Below are positions 16,402-24,115 of a DNA stretch of 62,543 nucleotides, piece by piece. The position numbers and the translations under genes are program-made. Position 1 is the first letter of the stretch, and the number at the start of each line of letters is the position of its first letter. The notes under the pieces were generated by a model. That model did no database searches and was not told where the DNA came from. It saw nothing but the letters and a program-made list of their open reading frames with translations. Source of the stretch: Oceaniglobus trochenteri (GTDB lineage: Bacteria; Pseudomonadota; Alphaproteobacteria; Rhodobacterales; Rhodobacteraceae); assembly GCF_020529025.1 (NCBI RefSeq), contig NZ_JACNMM010000019.1, positions 1-62,543 of the forward strand, in the 5' to 3' direction.

Positions 16402-16424
16402 CGTCATTTTTGATCATCCTGACG
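16402..16424. promoter_or_regulatory. Inverted CGTCA-N13-TGACG element (candidate DeoR operator)
   Basis: In the divergent promoter between the DeoR gene and GH4, CGTCA at 16402-16406 and TGACG at 16420-16424 face each other around TTTTTGATCATCC. It lies between both starts and is the best-placed operator candidate for the DeoR protein. Confidence 0.45.
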
Positions 16425-16486
16425 TAGACTATTGAGCGTTTTTGGAGTAGACCCGTCTCGAATCTGACCCTTAAAAGGAACCTCCC

Positions 16487-17857
16487 ATGGCCCGACACAA
16501 GCTTGTCCTCATTGGCGCCGGCAGCACGGTTTTCACCCAGAGGCTGGTGGCGGACATCATCCTTGCAGGCGAAGAGCACCTCTGGGAACTTGCCCTGGTG
16601 GATATCGACCCGGTGACCCTGGATGCGGTGAACAAGCTGGTGGGCAAGATGCTGGTGGCCAAGAACGCCGACATCCCTGTCACCGCCACCACCGACCGGC
16701 GCGAGGTTCTGAAGGGCGCCGATTTCGTCGTCACCACCATCGCCGTGGGCGGGCGCAAGGGCTGGCAGACGGATATCGAGATTCCGCGCAAGCACGGCAT
16801 CTACCAGCCGGTGGGCGACACCGCGATGCCCGGCGGCATCAGCCGCGCGATGCGGATGATCCCGCAGATGATCGCCATTGCCAACGACGTGGCCGACCTG
16901 TGCCCCGATGCGCATTTCTTCAACTACTCCAACCCGATGACCGCGATCTGCCGGGCCATCCGGCGCGAAACCGGGGTGCCGGTGGTGGGGCTGTGCCATG
17001 GCGTGCACCATGTGGAAGGCGTGCTGGCGCGGTTCCTGGGCGTGGACGAGGGCGATCTGACCTCTTTCGGCCTGGGCCTGAACCACCTGACCTACCTGAC
17101 GCGCCTGCGCTACAAGGGTGCGGATGCGATCCCGATGTTCCATGCCAAGCTGGACGAACAGGAAGCCACGCTGGAACAGGAGCTGGCCGACAAGAGGGTC
17201 TGGGACAACATCGTCACCGGGCGGGCGCCGCGCTGGTCGGATGACCCCTTCAGCTGGGGCATGTTCCGCAAGTATTCGATCTTTCCCTGCGCCATGGACC
17301 GGCACGCCGTCGAATTCTTCCCCGAGCGGTTCCCCGGCGGGGCCTATTGCGGTCACAAGCTGGGCGTCGAGGCCTTCCCCATCGACGAACGCATCGGCCT
17401 GGGCGACACCTGGTATGACGAGATGCTGAAGATCGCCAATTCGCCCGATCCCCTGCCCAAGTCCTATTACGAGAACGTCCCCGGCGAGAGCGAGCAGCTG
17501 CTCGAGATCATGCATTCGCTGCTTTACGACAAGCGCGATGTCTTCTCGGTCAACCTGCCCAACGGGGGCGCCGTGCCCTATCTGCCGAAGGATGCCGTGC
17601 TCGAGGTCAACGCCTCGGCCGTGGGGGGCGGTTTCGCCGCGTTGCAGGCCGATCCGCTGCCCCCGGCCCTGGTGGCCAAGCTCTGCGCCAAGATCGAGGC
17701 GATCGAGATCACCGTGGACGCCGCCACCTCGGGTTCGCGCGCGTTGATGATCGAGGCGATGCTGGCCGACGGATCGGTCGGAACCTCGGACCAGGCCCGC
17801 GCCCTGACCGACGACCTGATCGCGGCGCACCGCGAACATCTTCCCAATGTCGCCTGA
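16487..17857 (+). CDS. Glycoside hydrolase family 4 protein (NAD/metal-dependent glycosidase)
   Basis: A 456-aa GH4 enzyme. It has the NAD-binding motif IGAGSTVFTQ, the NPM block (NYSNPMTA) and the metal motif at C170-H171 (GLCHGVHH). In GH4, CHSV marks alpha-galactosidases, CHEV alpha-glucosidases, CN/CD motifs phospho-glycosidases, and CHGx has been reported for alpha-glucuronidases; here it is CHGV, so a non-phosphorylated, possibly uronic substrate is suggested. GH4 enzymes use a redox-elimination mechanism that tolerates unusual linkages. Its stop overlaps the ribosome-binding region of the cupin-like gene. Confidence 0.85.
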   Translation: MARHKLVLIGAGSTVFTQRLVADIILAGEEHLWELALVDIDPVTLDAVNKLVGKMLVAKNADIPVTATTDRREVLKGADFVVTTIAVGGRKGWQTDIEIPRKHGIYQPVGDTAMPGGISRAMRMIPQMIAIANDVADLCPDAHFFNYSNPMTAICRAIRRETGVPVVGLCHGVHHVEGVLARFLGVDEGDLTSFGLGLNHLTYLTRLRYKGADAIPMFHAKLDEQEATLEQELADKRVWDNIVTGRAPRWSDDPFSWGMFRKYSIFPCAMDRHAVEFFPERFPGGAYCGHKLGVEAFPIDERIGLGDTWYDEMLKIANSPDPLPKSYYENVPGESEQLLEIMHSLLYDKRDVFSVNLPNGGAVPYLPKDAVLEVNASAVGGGFAALQADPLPPALVAKLCAKIEAIEITVDAATSGSRALMIEAMLADGSVGTSDQARALTDDLIAAHREHLPNVA

Positions 17858-17864
17858 GGACAGC

Positions 17865-18476
17865 ATGAGCATCATTCCCGCGGATCAAGGCCGCATGATC
17901 GACCTGCCCGGCGTCGGCCCCTGCCCGCGCCCGACCGACATCGACGAAAGCGTCACCGGTTTTGCGCGGCTGAAGTCGCTGCGCATCTACCGCTTTGCCC
18001 CCGGCGTCACCATCGACGGCGACAGCGAGACGGACGAGGTTTTTGTCATTCCGCTGGACGGGACCATCGACATCTCGATCACCGGCAAGGACAGCCTTCA
18101 GGCCAGCGTCGGCCCCGGGGCGGGGGCGCGCGCCGTCTTCATGGCGCCCGATCACGCCTACAGGCTGACACCGCAGGGCGAAACCCATGTGGCCTATGCC
18201 CGCGCGGCGGCCTGTGGCCGGGTGGCGGTGCAGGCCGTCAGCGCAGCCCAGAGCGACGACCTGGCCGAGGCGCTGAGCTTTGCGATCCGCGATCTTGGCG
18301 ACGGCGAAACGATCGCGGCGGGCGGGGCCCGTGAAACGCTGGTGCATGTGATCTCGGGCGCCCTTGCGCAGGGCGACAGGACGCTGGAGGCGACGGCGAC
18401 GCTGATGCTGCATTCCGACAGCCGGGCCGACCTGGTGGCACGGGGTGCCACAAAGGTGCTGATCGTCACCGCCTGA
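17865..18476 (+). CDS. Cupin-like beta-barrel protein, unknown substrate
   Basis: A 203-aa protein with two similar beta-rich halves; DSETDEVFVIPLDG and DHAYRLTPQGETHVAY resemble cupin strands as found in KduI/IolB-type sugar isomerases. The clear metal triad His-His-Glu is not obvious. The ATG at 17865 is preferred over 17847 because GAGGA, overlapping the GH4 stop, precedes it. It is coupled to GH4 and probably handles the released sugar or senses it. A confident family cannot be given. Confidence 0.6.
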   Translation: MSIIPADQGRMIDLPGVGPCPRPTDIDESVTGFARLKSLRIYRFAPGVTIDGDSETDEVFVIPLDGTIDISITGKDSLQASVGPGAGARAVFMAPDHAYRLTPQGETHVAYARAAACGRVAVQAVSAAQSDDLAEALSFAIRDLGDGETIAAGGARETLVHVISGALAQGDRTLEATATLMLHSDSRADLVARGATKVLIVTA

Positions 18477-18937
18477 GGACGCTGGGCGTCACGCGGCACC
18501 CCCGCCGCGTGACGCCCCCTGCCCCCAATGGGGCGCGATCCCATGTCTTCGTGGAACCGCAGAAGATAGCCGTCGGGATCGGCGACGACGATCTGGCGGT
18601 TGCCCTCTTCGCGGTCCCCGGTGCGATACCAGCGTTCTTCCAGCGGCAGGAACAGCGGCTGGTGGTGACGCTCAAGCGCGGCCAGCATGGGGGCCAGGGC
18701 GCTGACGCGGATCTGCAGGTTTACGCCGCGCCCGAAGGGGCGTTCCAGCGCACCGGTGTGAAAGGTGCGCCCCAGGCCGGCCTGGTCCAGCATCAGCTCG
18801 GCCCCCTCGCGCCGCAGAAGGACGAACCCCTCGTCCGGGCGTTCCCAGGCGATGGTGAACTGCAGCAGGCCGCAATAGAAATCGCGGCTGACGCGCCAGT
18901 CGCTGACCGTGAGTTCGGGAACCAGGGGCGCGCTCAC
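18194..18937 (-). CDS. VOC/glyoxalase-fold protein with an antisense-overlapping tail
   Basis: The first ~135 residues are a VOC (bleomycin-resistance/glyoxalase) domain: LVPELTVSDWRVSRDFYCGLL at the start and DPDGYLLRFHED at the usual end. The GTG start at 18937 overlaps the deacetylase-like stop (GTGA). After the domain no stop occurs: the frame runs through the hairpin at 18485-18516 and 283 bp antisense into the cupin-like gene, adding roughly 110 low-complexity residues. The real stop may have been lost by mutation or by a base error in the G-rich run near 18510-18530. The domain itself is well supported, the tail is not. Confidence 0.65.
   Translation of the reverse strand: MSAPLVPELTVSDWRVSRDFYCGLLQFTIAWERPDEGFVLLRREGAELMLDQAGLGRTFHTGALERPFGRGVNLQIRVSALAPMLAALERHHQPLFLPLEERWYRTGDREEGNRQIVVADPDGYLLRFHEDMGSRPIGGRGRHAAGVPRDAQRPQAVTISTFVAPRATRSARLSECSISVAVASSVLSPCARAPEITCTSVSRAPPAAIVSPSPRSRIAKLSASARSSLWAALTACTATRPQAAARA
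18485..18516. terminator. Bidirectional hairpin terminator between converging genes
   Basis: A 13-bp perfect inverted repeat (GGCGTCACGCGGC, 6-nt loop, GCCGCGTGACGCC) begins 9 bp after the cupin-like stop. It would end transcripts from both sides. Its position is where the VOC gene would be expected to end. Confidence 0.7.
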
Positions 18938-19596
18938 CCGGCGGCTTTGGGCAGGCGCTGAACCGCGAAGTTGGAAAACAGGAAGTGATAGCCCGCCCTG
19001 TCCACCGCCGCGTCGGCGACGGGGTTCTCGCCATAGCGCCCGCCGAACAGCCAGGCGAAGCTGCGCACGGGATGGCCCAGCTCGCGGGTGAAATCCTCTT
19101 GCGCGCCGACGATCTCGTCCTCGATGCGGGCCGGATCGTCCAGCGCGACGCGGGTGTGGTTGCGGGTGTGGCTGGCCACCACGTGGTTCTGGTCCAGCGC
19201 GCGCAGCTCGTCCCAGGACAGGGCGTGGCGCCCGTCTTCGTATTCGCCGGGCACGATGGCCAGGGTGCGGCTGGCCCCGAAATCCACCTGCTGTTCGGGC
19301 GGACAGGAGGAATAGGCCGTGACCGCGAAGAACCAACCCGTCAGCCCGTGCTTTTCCAGAAGCGGGCGGGCGACATCGTGGTTGTTGCGATAGCCGTTGT
19401 AGAAGGACGGGATCACGCCGGGGCGGTCCAGCGGCCAGGTACCGGTGCGCAGGTATTCGGCCAGGACGGCTTCGTTCACCGGGGCGTAGCGGGCGCTGAG
19501 GGCGGCGAACTCCGCGTCATAGGCATCGGCCCGGCTGGCGGGCGTGTTGTGATAATTGACGACACGCAGCAGGGGCGTGAGGGGGGGAATGGTCAT
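18934..19596 (-). CDS. NodB-fold (polysaccharide deacetylase-like) protein 1, altered metal motif
   Basis: A 220-aa soluble protein with the overall layout of a NodB-homology domain: VVNYHNTP near the start, motif 1 as SFYNGYRNN (residues 64-72), motif 2 as SHTRNH (142-147), and a C-terminal YGENPVADAAVDRAGY segment. The canonical TFDDG of motif 1 is replaced by SFYNG, so the catalytic base and metal Asp are missing while the two His of motif 2 remain. No signal peptide is seen. It is tandem with a second such gene (4-bp overlap). It may have another lyase/hydrolase activity or pair with its neighbour. Confidence 0.72.
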   Translation of the reverse strand: MTIPPLTPLLRVVNYHNTPASRADAYDAEFAALSARYAPVNEAVLAEYLRTGTWPLDRPGVIPSFYNGYRNNHDVARPLLEKHGLTGWFFAVTAYSSCPPEQQVDFGASRTLAIVPGEYEDGRHALSWDELRALDQNHVVASHTRNHTRVALDDPARIEDEIVGAQEDFTRELGHPVRSFAWLFGGRYGENPVADAAVDRAGYHFLFSNFAVQRLPKAAG

Positions 19597-20291
19597 TGCA
19601 GCTTCTGTATCCGGAAATTCGACAGCAGGTAACGATAGCCCGCCGCGATCAGCATCCTGTCGGCGCGCGGGTTCAGCCCGAATTCGGCCCCGTGAAGATA
19701 GCAGAAGGTATCGACGCTGGCGCCCAGCCCCTGTTCAAGCTCTTCCTTCGAGGTCACGATTTCCTCGTGCAGGATATCGTCGGGGGTATCGGCGAAAAGG
19801 GCGGTGTGGTTGCGCGAATGGCAGGCCACGAAATGGCCCCGCGCCCGGGCATCGCGCAGCTCGGCCCAGGACAGGACGATCCTTTCGCCGGGGTATTCGT
19901 CGGGCCCGTAGTGCAGGTTGTGGCGCGCCGCGAAGATCCGCTGGCGGGTGACGGGCACGTTCAGGAAATGCGAGGGCACGAAGAACCAGCCGCGAAACCC
20001 GAATTCTTCCAGGATCGGCAGAAGCACATCGTAATTGTCACGGAACCCCTCGAAAAGGATCGGGATCAGCACCGGGCGCGGATCGTCGGTGCCGCCGCGC
20101 ATCACGGCGTCGATCCCGCCCTCGCCCATGCCGCGATAGCGTTCGGCGCAGGCAGCGATCTGGCGGCGGTATTCCTTGGCCCGGGTGCTGGGGGTGGCGT
20201 GGAAGTTCAGCAGGCGCAGCGCACCGCCTGCGCGAAAACCCTGGGCCAGTTCGGCCGCGGTCTGTTTCGGGCTGCGGGGCAGGATGATCAT
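19593..20291 (-). CDS. NodB-fold (polysaccharide deacetylase-like) protein 2, altered metal motif
   Basis: A 232-aa cytoplasmic protein similar in layout to the next gene. LLNFHATP (27-34) matches the NYH motif, motif 1 reads LFEGFRDN (79-86) instead of TFDDGYRDN, and motif 2 is CHSRNH (157-162). One acidic residue (Glu) stands where the Asp pair would be. It starts at 20291 with an ATGA overlap to the 103-aa protein gene upstream and overlaps deacetylase-like gene 1 downstream. Because both lack export signals, their substrate is probably an imported mono- or oligosaccharide delivered by the adjacent ABC transporter. Confidence 0.72.
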   Translation of the reverse strand: MIILPRSPKQTAAELAQGFRAGGALRLLNFHATPSTRAKEYRRQIAACAERYRGMGEGGIDAVMRGGTDDPRPVLIPILFEGFRDNYDVLLPILEEFGFRGWFFVPSHFLNVPVTRQRIFAARHNLHYGPDEYPGERIVLSWAELRDARARGHFVACHSRNHTALFADTPDDILHEEIVTSKEELEQGLGASVDTFCYLHGAEFGLNPRADRMLIAAGYRYLLSNFRIQKLQ

Positions 20292-20599
20292 GTGGTGGGC
20301 CGGGCCGAGAAGGACGAAAAGTGCACGTCAAGGAAGGTGCGGTCGGCCAGAACCTCGATCGCGCGGGCGATGTCGGCGCTGGTCTGGGTGCCGTTGCGCC
20401 GTTCCAGCGCCTCGATGATGGCGGCGAAATCGCGCGCCAGGGCCTCGCCCTCGGGGTCGGGGGGCAGGGCCGGGCGTTCGCCGGTCAGATCCTCGGCCAC
20501 GAGGTATGTCGCCACGCCGATCTCGGGATAGGGGCGGCGCGACAGTTCGGCCATGTCATGTTCGAAAGCGTCGAGAAAGGCGTCGTCTATGTCGGTCAT
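20288..20599 (-). CDS. Conserved-looking 103-aa helical protein, unknown
   Basis: A short, acidic, helix-rich protein (MTDIDDAFLDAFEHDMAEL..., later EALARDFAAIIEALERR and SADIARAIEVLADRTF). It has no signal peptide, no membrane segment and no recognised motif. It is tightly placed between the ABC permease (2 bp after its stop) and the deacetylase-like genes (ATGA overlap), so it is likely translated as part of that operon. Its function is unknown; a small partner subunit of the NodB-fold pair is one possibility. Confidence 0.6.
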   Translation of the reverse strand: MTDIDDAFLDAFEHDMAELSRRPYPEIGVATYLVAEDLTGERPALPPDPEGEALARDFAAIIEALERRNGTQTSADIARAIEVLADRTFLDVHFSSFSARPTT

Positions 20600-20601
20600 T
20601 T

Positions 20602-21498
20602 CTATCCCTTGACTGATCCTGCGGTCAGGCCCCGCACGTAGTAGCGTTGCAGCAACAGGAAGGTCAGCATCACCGGCAGCACCGATACGGCGACCGCGGC
20701 CTGTTGCAGCGATTGGGTGGCTTCCTCGGTGAAGGCCCCGCGCAGCAGGAAGATGCCCACGGGCAGGGTCTGCAGGTCGGGCGCGGTGCGGGTGATGGTC
20801 ATCGTCCAGATCACCTCGTTCCACTGGTAGACGAAGACGAAGATCGCCAGCGTCGCCAGGCCGGGAAGCACCAGCGGCAGGACGATGACGAAGAAGATGC
20901 GGAACTCCCCCGCCCCGTCCAGCCGCGCGGCATCCAGCAGTTCGTCGGGCACGCCCATGAAAAACTGGCGCATCAGGAAGATGCCGTACCAACTGACCGC
21001 GAAGGGCAGGATGATCGCCGAATAGCTGTTCAGAAAGCCCATGCCGCCCTGCCCCAGCAGATCGTTGCCGCCGATCAGGGGGAAATAGCGCAGGATGAAG
21101 AAGATCGGGATGATGAACAGGAAGAAGGGGAACATCTGCGCCCCCAGCACCGTGCGGAACATCATGTTCGCCCCGGCAAAGCGGTACTTGGCCAGGGCAT
21201 ATCCCGCCATCGAGCTGGTGAGGATCTGCAGGGCGGTCACCGCCAGGGTGACGATCACCGAGTTGCGCAGCCAGACCAGCGTCGGCATCTCGGTGAAGAC
21301 GCGCTTGAAGTTGATCCACTGCGGATCGCGCGGCCAGTAGATCGGCGGGCGTGCCAGGCGTTCGGCCGGGGTGCGCAGGGCCCCCAGGAACATGTCGATG
21401 AAGGGGGCGACCATGATGATCGCACCGATCACCAGCAGGCCGTATTTCACGACGGTCCAGAGCAGCGCCGTCTTGCTTCGCGATGTCACGATGGCCAT
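20602..21498 (-). CDS. Carbohydrate ABC transporter permease, MalG-like (CUT1)
   Basis: A 298-aa inner-membrane protein with six predicted helices and the EAA loop ELLDAARLDGAGEFRIFFVIVLPL, typical of MalG-type permeases. It ends with QRYYVRGLTAGSVKG, also typical. The ATG at 21498 follows GAGAGGGAA. Together with the upstream permease and binding protein it imports an oligosaccharide or glycoside; the ATPase is probably the UgpC-type gene at 25448. Confidence 0.9.
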   Translation of the reverse strand: MAIVTSRSKTALLWTVVKYGLLVIGAIIMVAPFIDMFLGALRTPAERLARPPIYWPRDPQWINFKRVFTEMPTLVWLRNSVIVTLAVTALQILTSSMAGYALAKYRFAGANMMFRTVLGAQMFPFFLFIIPIFFILRYFPLIGGNDLLGQGGMGFLNSYSAIILPFAVSWYGIFLMRQFFMGVPDELLDAARLDGAGEFRIFFVIVLPLVLPGLATLAIFVFVYQWNEVIWTMTITRTAPDLQTLPVGIFLLRGAFTEEATQSLQQAAVAVSVLPVMLTFLLLQRYYVRGLTAGSVKG

Positions 21499-21511
21499 GG
21501 TGGATTCCCTC

Positions 21512-22474
21512 TCAGTGCGCGTCGACACCGCCCCGCCGGAAGATGCGGAGCTGGATGATCGTCACGATCAGGATGAAGAAGAACAGGATGTAGGCCGCCG
21601 CCGAGGCACGGCCCATGCGCAGGTCGGCGAAGGCCATGTCGTACATGTAAAGTGCGGTCACGGTCGTCTTGCCCAGCGGGCCGCCCTGGGTCAGCACCAG
21701 CATCAGGGTGAAATAGCTGAGCCCGGTGATGAAATTCGTGATCAGCACGAACAGGATCGTGGGCTTCAGAAGCGGCACGGTGATGCGCAGGAAGACCTGC
21801 GTCTCGTTCGCCCCGTCAAGGCGCGCGGCCTCGTAATAGCTGTCGTCGATGCTGGCCAGCCCGGCCGAGAACAGCAGCATGTTGTGGCCAAGCTGCATCC
21901 AGACGAAGACCAGGATCGTCGAAAGCATCGCGATGTCGGGATTGGTCAGCCATCCGGGCCCGGGCAGCCCCAGAAAGCCAAGCGCCTGGTTGATCAGGCC
22001 GAAGCTGTCGTCCAGCAGGAATTTCCAGATATAGGCCACCGCCACCACGTTGGTGATCATCGGCAGCCAGTAGATCGACCGCCAGAAGGCCTGGCCCCAG
22101 GCCCGGGTGAAGGCATAGGCCAGGATCATGGCGATCGGTATCCCGATGGCAAGCGATCCTGCCGCGAAATAGGCGGTGTTCCAGAAGGTATCCCAGAAGC
22201 GCGGGTCGATGGTCAGCAGGTACTTGTAGTTGGCCAGGCCCACGAACTTCGGGGGGGTCAGGCTGTTCCAGCGGGTCAGGCTGATGAAGGCGGCATAGAA
22301 GATCGGCAGGATGAAGAAGATCAGCCCGAAGGCGATGACCGGCGCCATGAAAAGCCATGGCGCGACCTTCTTCGATGAGATCCGCTGCCCGAGGGTCGGG
22401 CGGACGGGGTCTTCGTCGAAGACCCGGGGGGCCGGGGTGGCGGGCATGGCGCTGGGGTCGGTTCGATCTGTCAT
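21512..22474 (-). CDS. Carbohydrate ABC transporter permease, MalF-like (CUT1)
   Basis: A 320-aa permease with a cytoplasmic N-terminal tail, TM helices starting at WLFMAPVIAFGLIFFILPI, and the EAA loop SYYEAARLDGANETQVFLRITVPLL. The ATG at 22474 is used because AGGAGACATCAGG precedes it. It stands between the binding-protein gene and the MalG-like permease with short spacers, forming the usual SBP-permease-permease order. Confidence 0.9.
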   Translation of the reverse strand: MTDRTDPSAMPATPAPRVFDEDPVRPTLGQRISSKKVAPWLFMAPVIAFGLIFFILPIFYAAFISLTRWNSLTPPKFVGLANYKYLLTIDPRFWDTFWNTAYFAAGSLAIGIPIAMILAYAFTRAWGQAFWRSIYWLPMITNVVAVAYIWKFLLDDSFGLINQALGFLGLPGPGWLTNPDIAMLSTILVFVWMQLGHNMLLFSAGLASIDDSYYEAARLDGANETQVFLRITVPLLKPTILFVLITNFITGLSYFTLMLVLTQGGPLGKTTVTALYMYDMAFADLRMGRASAAAYILFFFILIVTIIQLRIFRRGGVDAH

Positions 22475-22517
22475 CCTGATGTCTCCTGGTGCGACAGCGC
22501 CATGCCGTCCTGCGGGG

Positions 22518-23789
22518 TTACTGCTCGGCGAGGATCGCGGTGATCTCGGCATCCGCCGCCGCCAGGGCATCCTCGGCACTCATCTGGCCGGCCCAGACCT
22601 GCTCGATATAGCCGCGAAGGATGCGGTCGTTCTCGCTGGCCTGCCAGATGTTGGGCTGGCTCTTGGCGGTGCCCGAGACGATGGCCTCGACGAAGGGCGT
22701 GGTGAAGGCGTCCGAGGTGTCCATGGCCGACAGATCGGCGGTGTTGCCGCTCAGCGCGCCCAGTTCGTCCAGCATGTGGCCGGTGCAGGACAGATCGGCG
22801 CCGTCCTGGGCCGTGTTCAGCCAGTTCAGAAGCGCCCAGCTTTCGTCGGTGACATCCGAGGTGGAATCCACCGCCCAGTAGAAGGAATAGAGCATGGTGC
22901 CGCCATCGCCCTCGTCATGGGGGATGGGCGCGACGCCGACCGTGTCCTCGAAGTTGTCGCCGAAGGCTTCCTTCAGGCCCTGCTTGTTCCAGTTGGCCAT
23001 GATCGCCATGCCCGCGCGCCCGGCGGGGAAATCCTCGACCGTGGAGGACAGGGCGGTGCTGCCGTCGGCGAAAAGCCTGCCCTGGCGTTCCAGGATCTTG
23101 ATCGCCGCCGGGCTGGTGAAGTTGGTGGCCGTCAGGTCTTCGTTGAAGGGCGCGGTGCCCTCGGCGTACATCTGGCTGTAGAAGGGGTGCACCGCGTTGG
23201 CCACCGAGGGGCCGTAGACATAGCCGCCGGTCGTGATGTTGCCCTGGGCGTTCTTCTCGGTCACGGCGGCCGCGATCTCGGCCAGTTCGGCCCAGGTTTT
23301 CGGCGGGGCGTCATATCCGGCGTCGGCCAGCAGCTTCTTGTTGTAAAGCAGCTGGTAGACCGACAGTTCGGTCGGGATGCCCCAGATCGTGCCGTCAAGC
23401 CTGGCCGCATCGACGGCGCCTTCGCTGTAGTTGGCGCTGATGAACTCCTGCACCTCGGCGGGGGGCGTGGCCAGGGCGCCCGAAGCCACGAGCTGCGGCG
23501 CCCAGATCGAATAGATGTTGTAGATGTCGGGCGAGGTGCCGCCGATCCGTGCCGTCAGGATCGTCGGCAGGAAATCCCCGTAGGAGGCCTGCTGGAATTC
23601 GATCTTGATGCCGGGATTCTGCGCTTCATAGGCGTCGAAGCATTCCAGCAGCGGCGCCATCTGGTCCTGGTTGTAATGGGTGGCGATGGTGATGGTCTTG
23701 CTGTCCTGCGCCAGTGCCGGGGTGGCCAGAAGTCCGGCGCCCAGGACGCCGAGCGCCACCGTCGAGACCTTTTTGTTGCGAAGTGCCAT
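22518..23789 (-). CDS. Extracellular sugar-binding protein (family 1 SBP)
   Basis: A 423-aa exported protein with signal peptide cleaved after ATPALAQ. The mature protein is a family 1 solute-binding fold: ITIATHYNQDQMAPLLECFDAYEAQNPGIKIEF, SPDIYNIY, PTELSVYQLLYNKKLL, and FPAGRAGMAIMANW. Such proteins bind oligosaccharides or glycosides. The ATG at 23789 follows AGGGAGGAAAT. It is the first gene of the minus-strand operon and faces gatZ across a 326-bp promoter region. Confidence 0.9.
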   Translation of the reverse strand: MALRNKKVSTVALGVLGAGLLATPALAQDSKTITIATHYNQDQMAPLLECFDAYEAQNPGIKIEFQQASYGDFLPTILTARIGGTSPDIYNIYSIWAPQLVASGALATPPAEVQEFISANYSEGAVDAARLDGTIWGIPTELSVYQLLYNKKLLADAGYDAPPKTWAELAEIAAAVTEKNAQGNITTGGYVYGPSVANAVHPFYSQMYAEGTAPFNEDLTATNFTSPAAIKILERQGRLFADGSTALSSTVEDFPAGRAGMAIMANWNKQGLKEAFGDNFEDTVGVAPIPHDEGDGGTMLYSFYWAVDSTSDVTDESWALLNWLNTAQDGADLSCTGHMLDELGALSGNTADLSAMDTSDAFTTPFVEAIVSGTAKSQPNIWQASENDRILRGYIEQVWAGQMSAEDALAAADAEITAILAEQ

Positions 23790-24115
23790 TCGGTATTTCC
23801 TCCCTGTGATTCGTCGTCCGGCCCGCGCCGTCAACCTGGCGGCAGACTAGCAGGAATCGCGCAAAACCGAAGAGTTTTTTGACGGTATTTGACGCCAAGA
23901 TTGATAAGTACAATCATTTCAATACCTTGGTCCTTGCTGATCCAGGCGGTTTGCGCCGGTCAGGCGCGGGGCGGGGCATTGCCCTGTGCCGGGCGCCCGG
24001 GTTGGGGGTGCCTGCTGGCCGGGGGTGGCCTCTCTGGGCATCCTTCCCGCTTTGCGCGCGCAACTCAAGCATAAACGGACATTTATCTGTTTACTTTTGA
24101 TCGAACGCCGATAAC
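23790..24115. promoter_or_regulatory. Divergent promoter region between the SBP and GatZ operons
   Basis: No gene is seen in these 326 bp. Two features stand out: TTTTGACG and ATTTGACG at 23877-23884 and 23887-23894, spaced one helical turn apart, matching the TGACG element of the DeoR promoter; and an imperfect inverted repeat TAAACGGA-N6-TCTGTTTA at 24072-24093 just before the gatZ start. The middle part (about 23940-24060) is GC-rich and without clear structure. Confidence 0.5.

Noticed and set aside
15605-17875. 756-aa minus-strand ORF opposite GH4
   Set aside because: It spans the DeoR gene in another frame and the antisense of GH4; both real genes have clear motifs.
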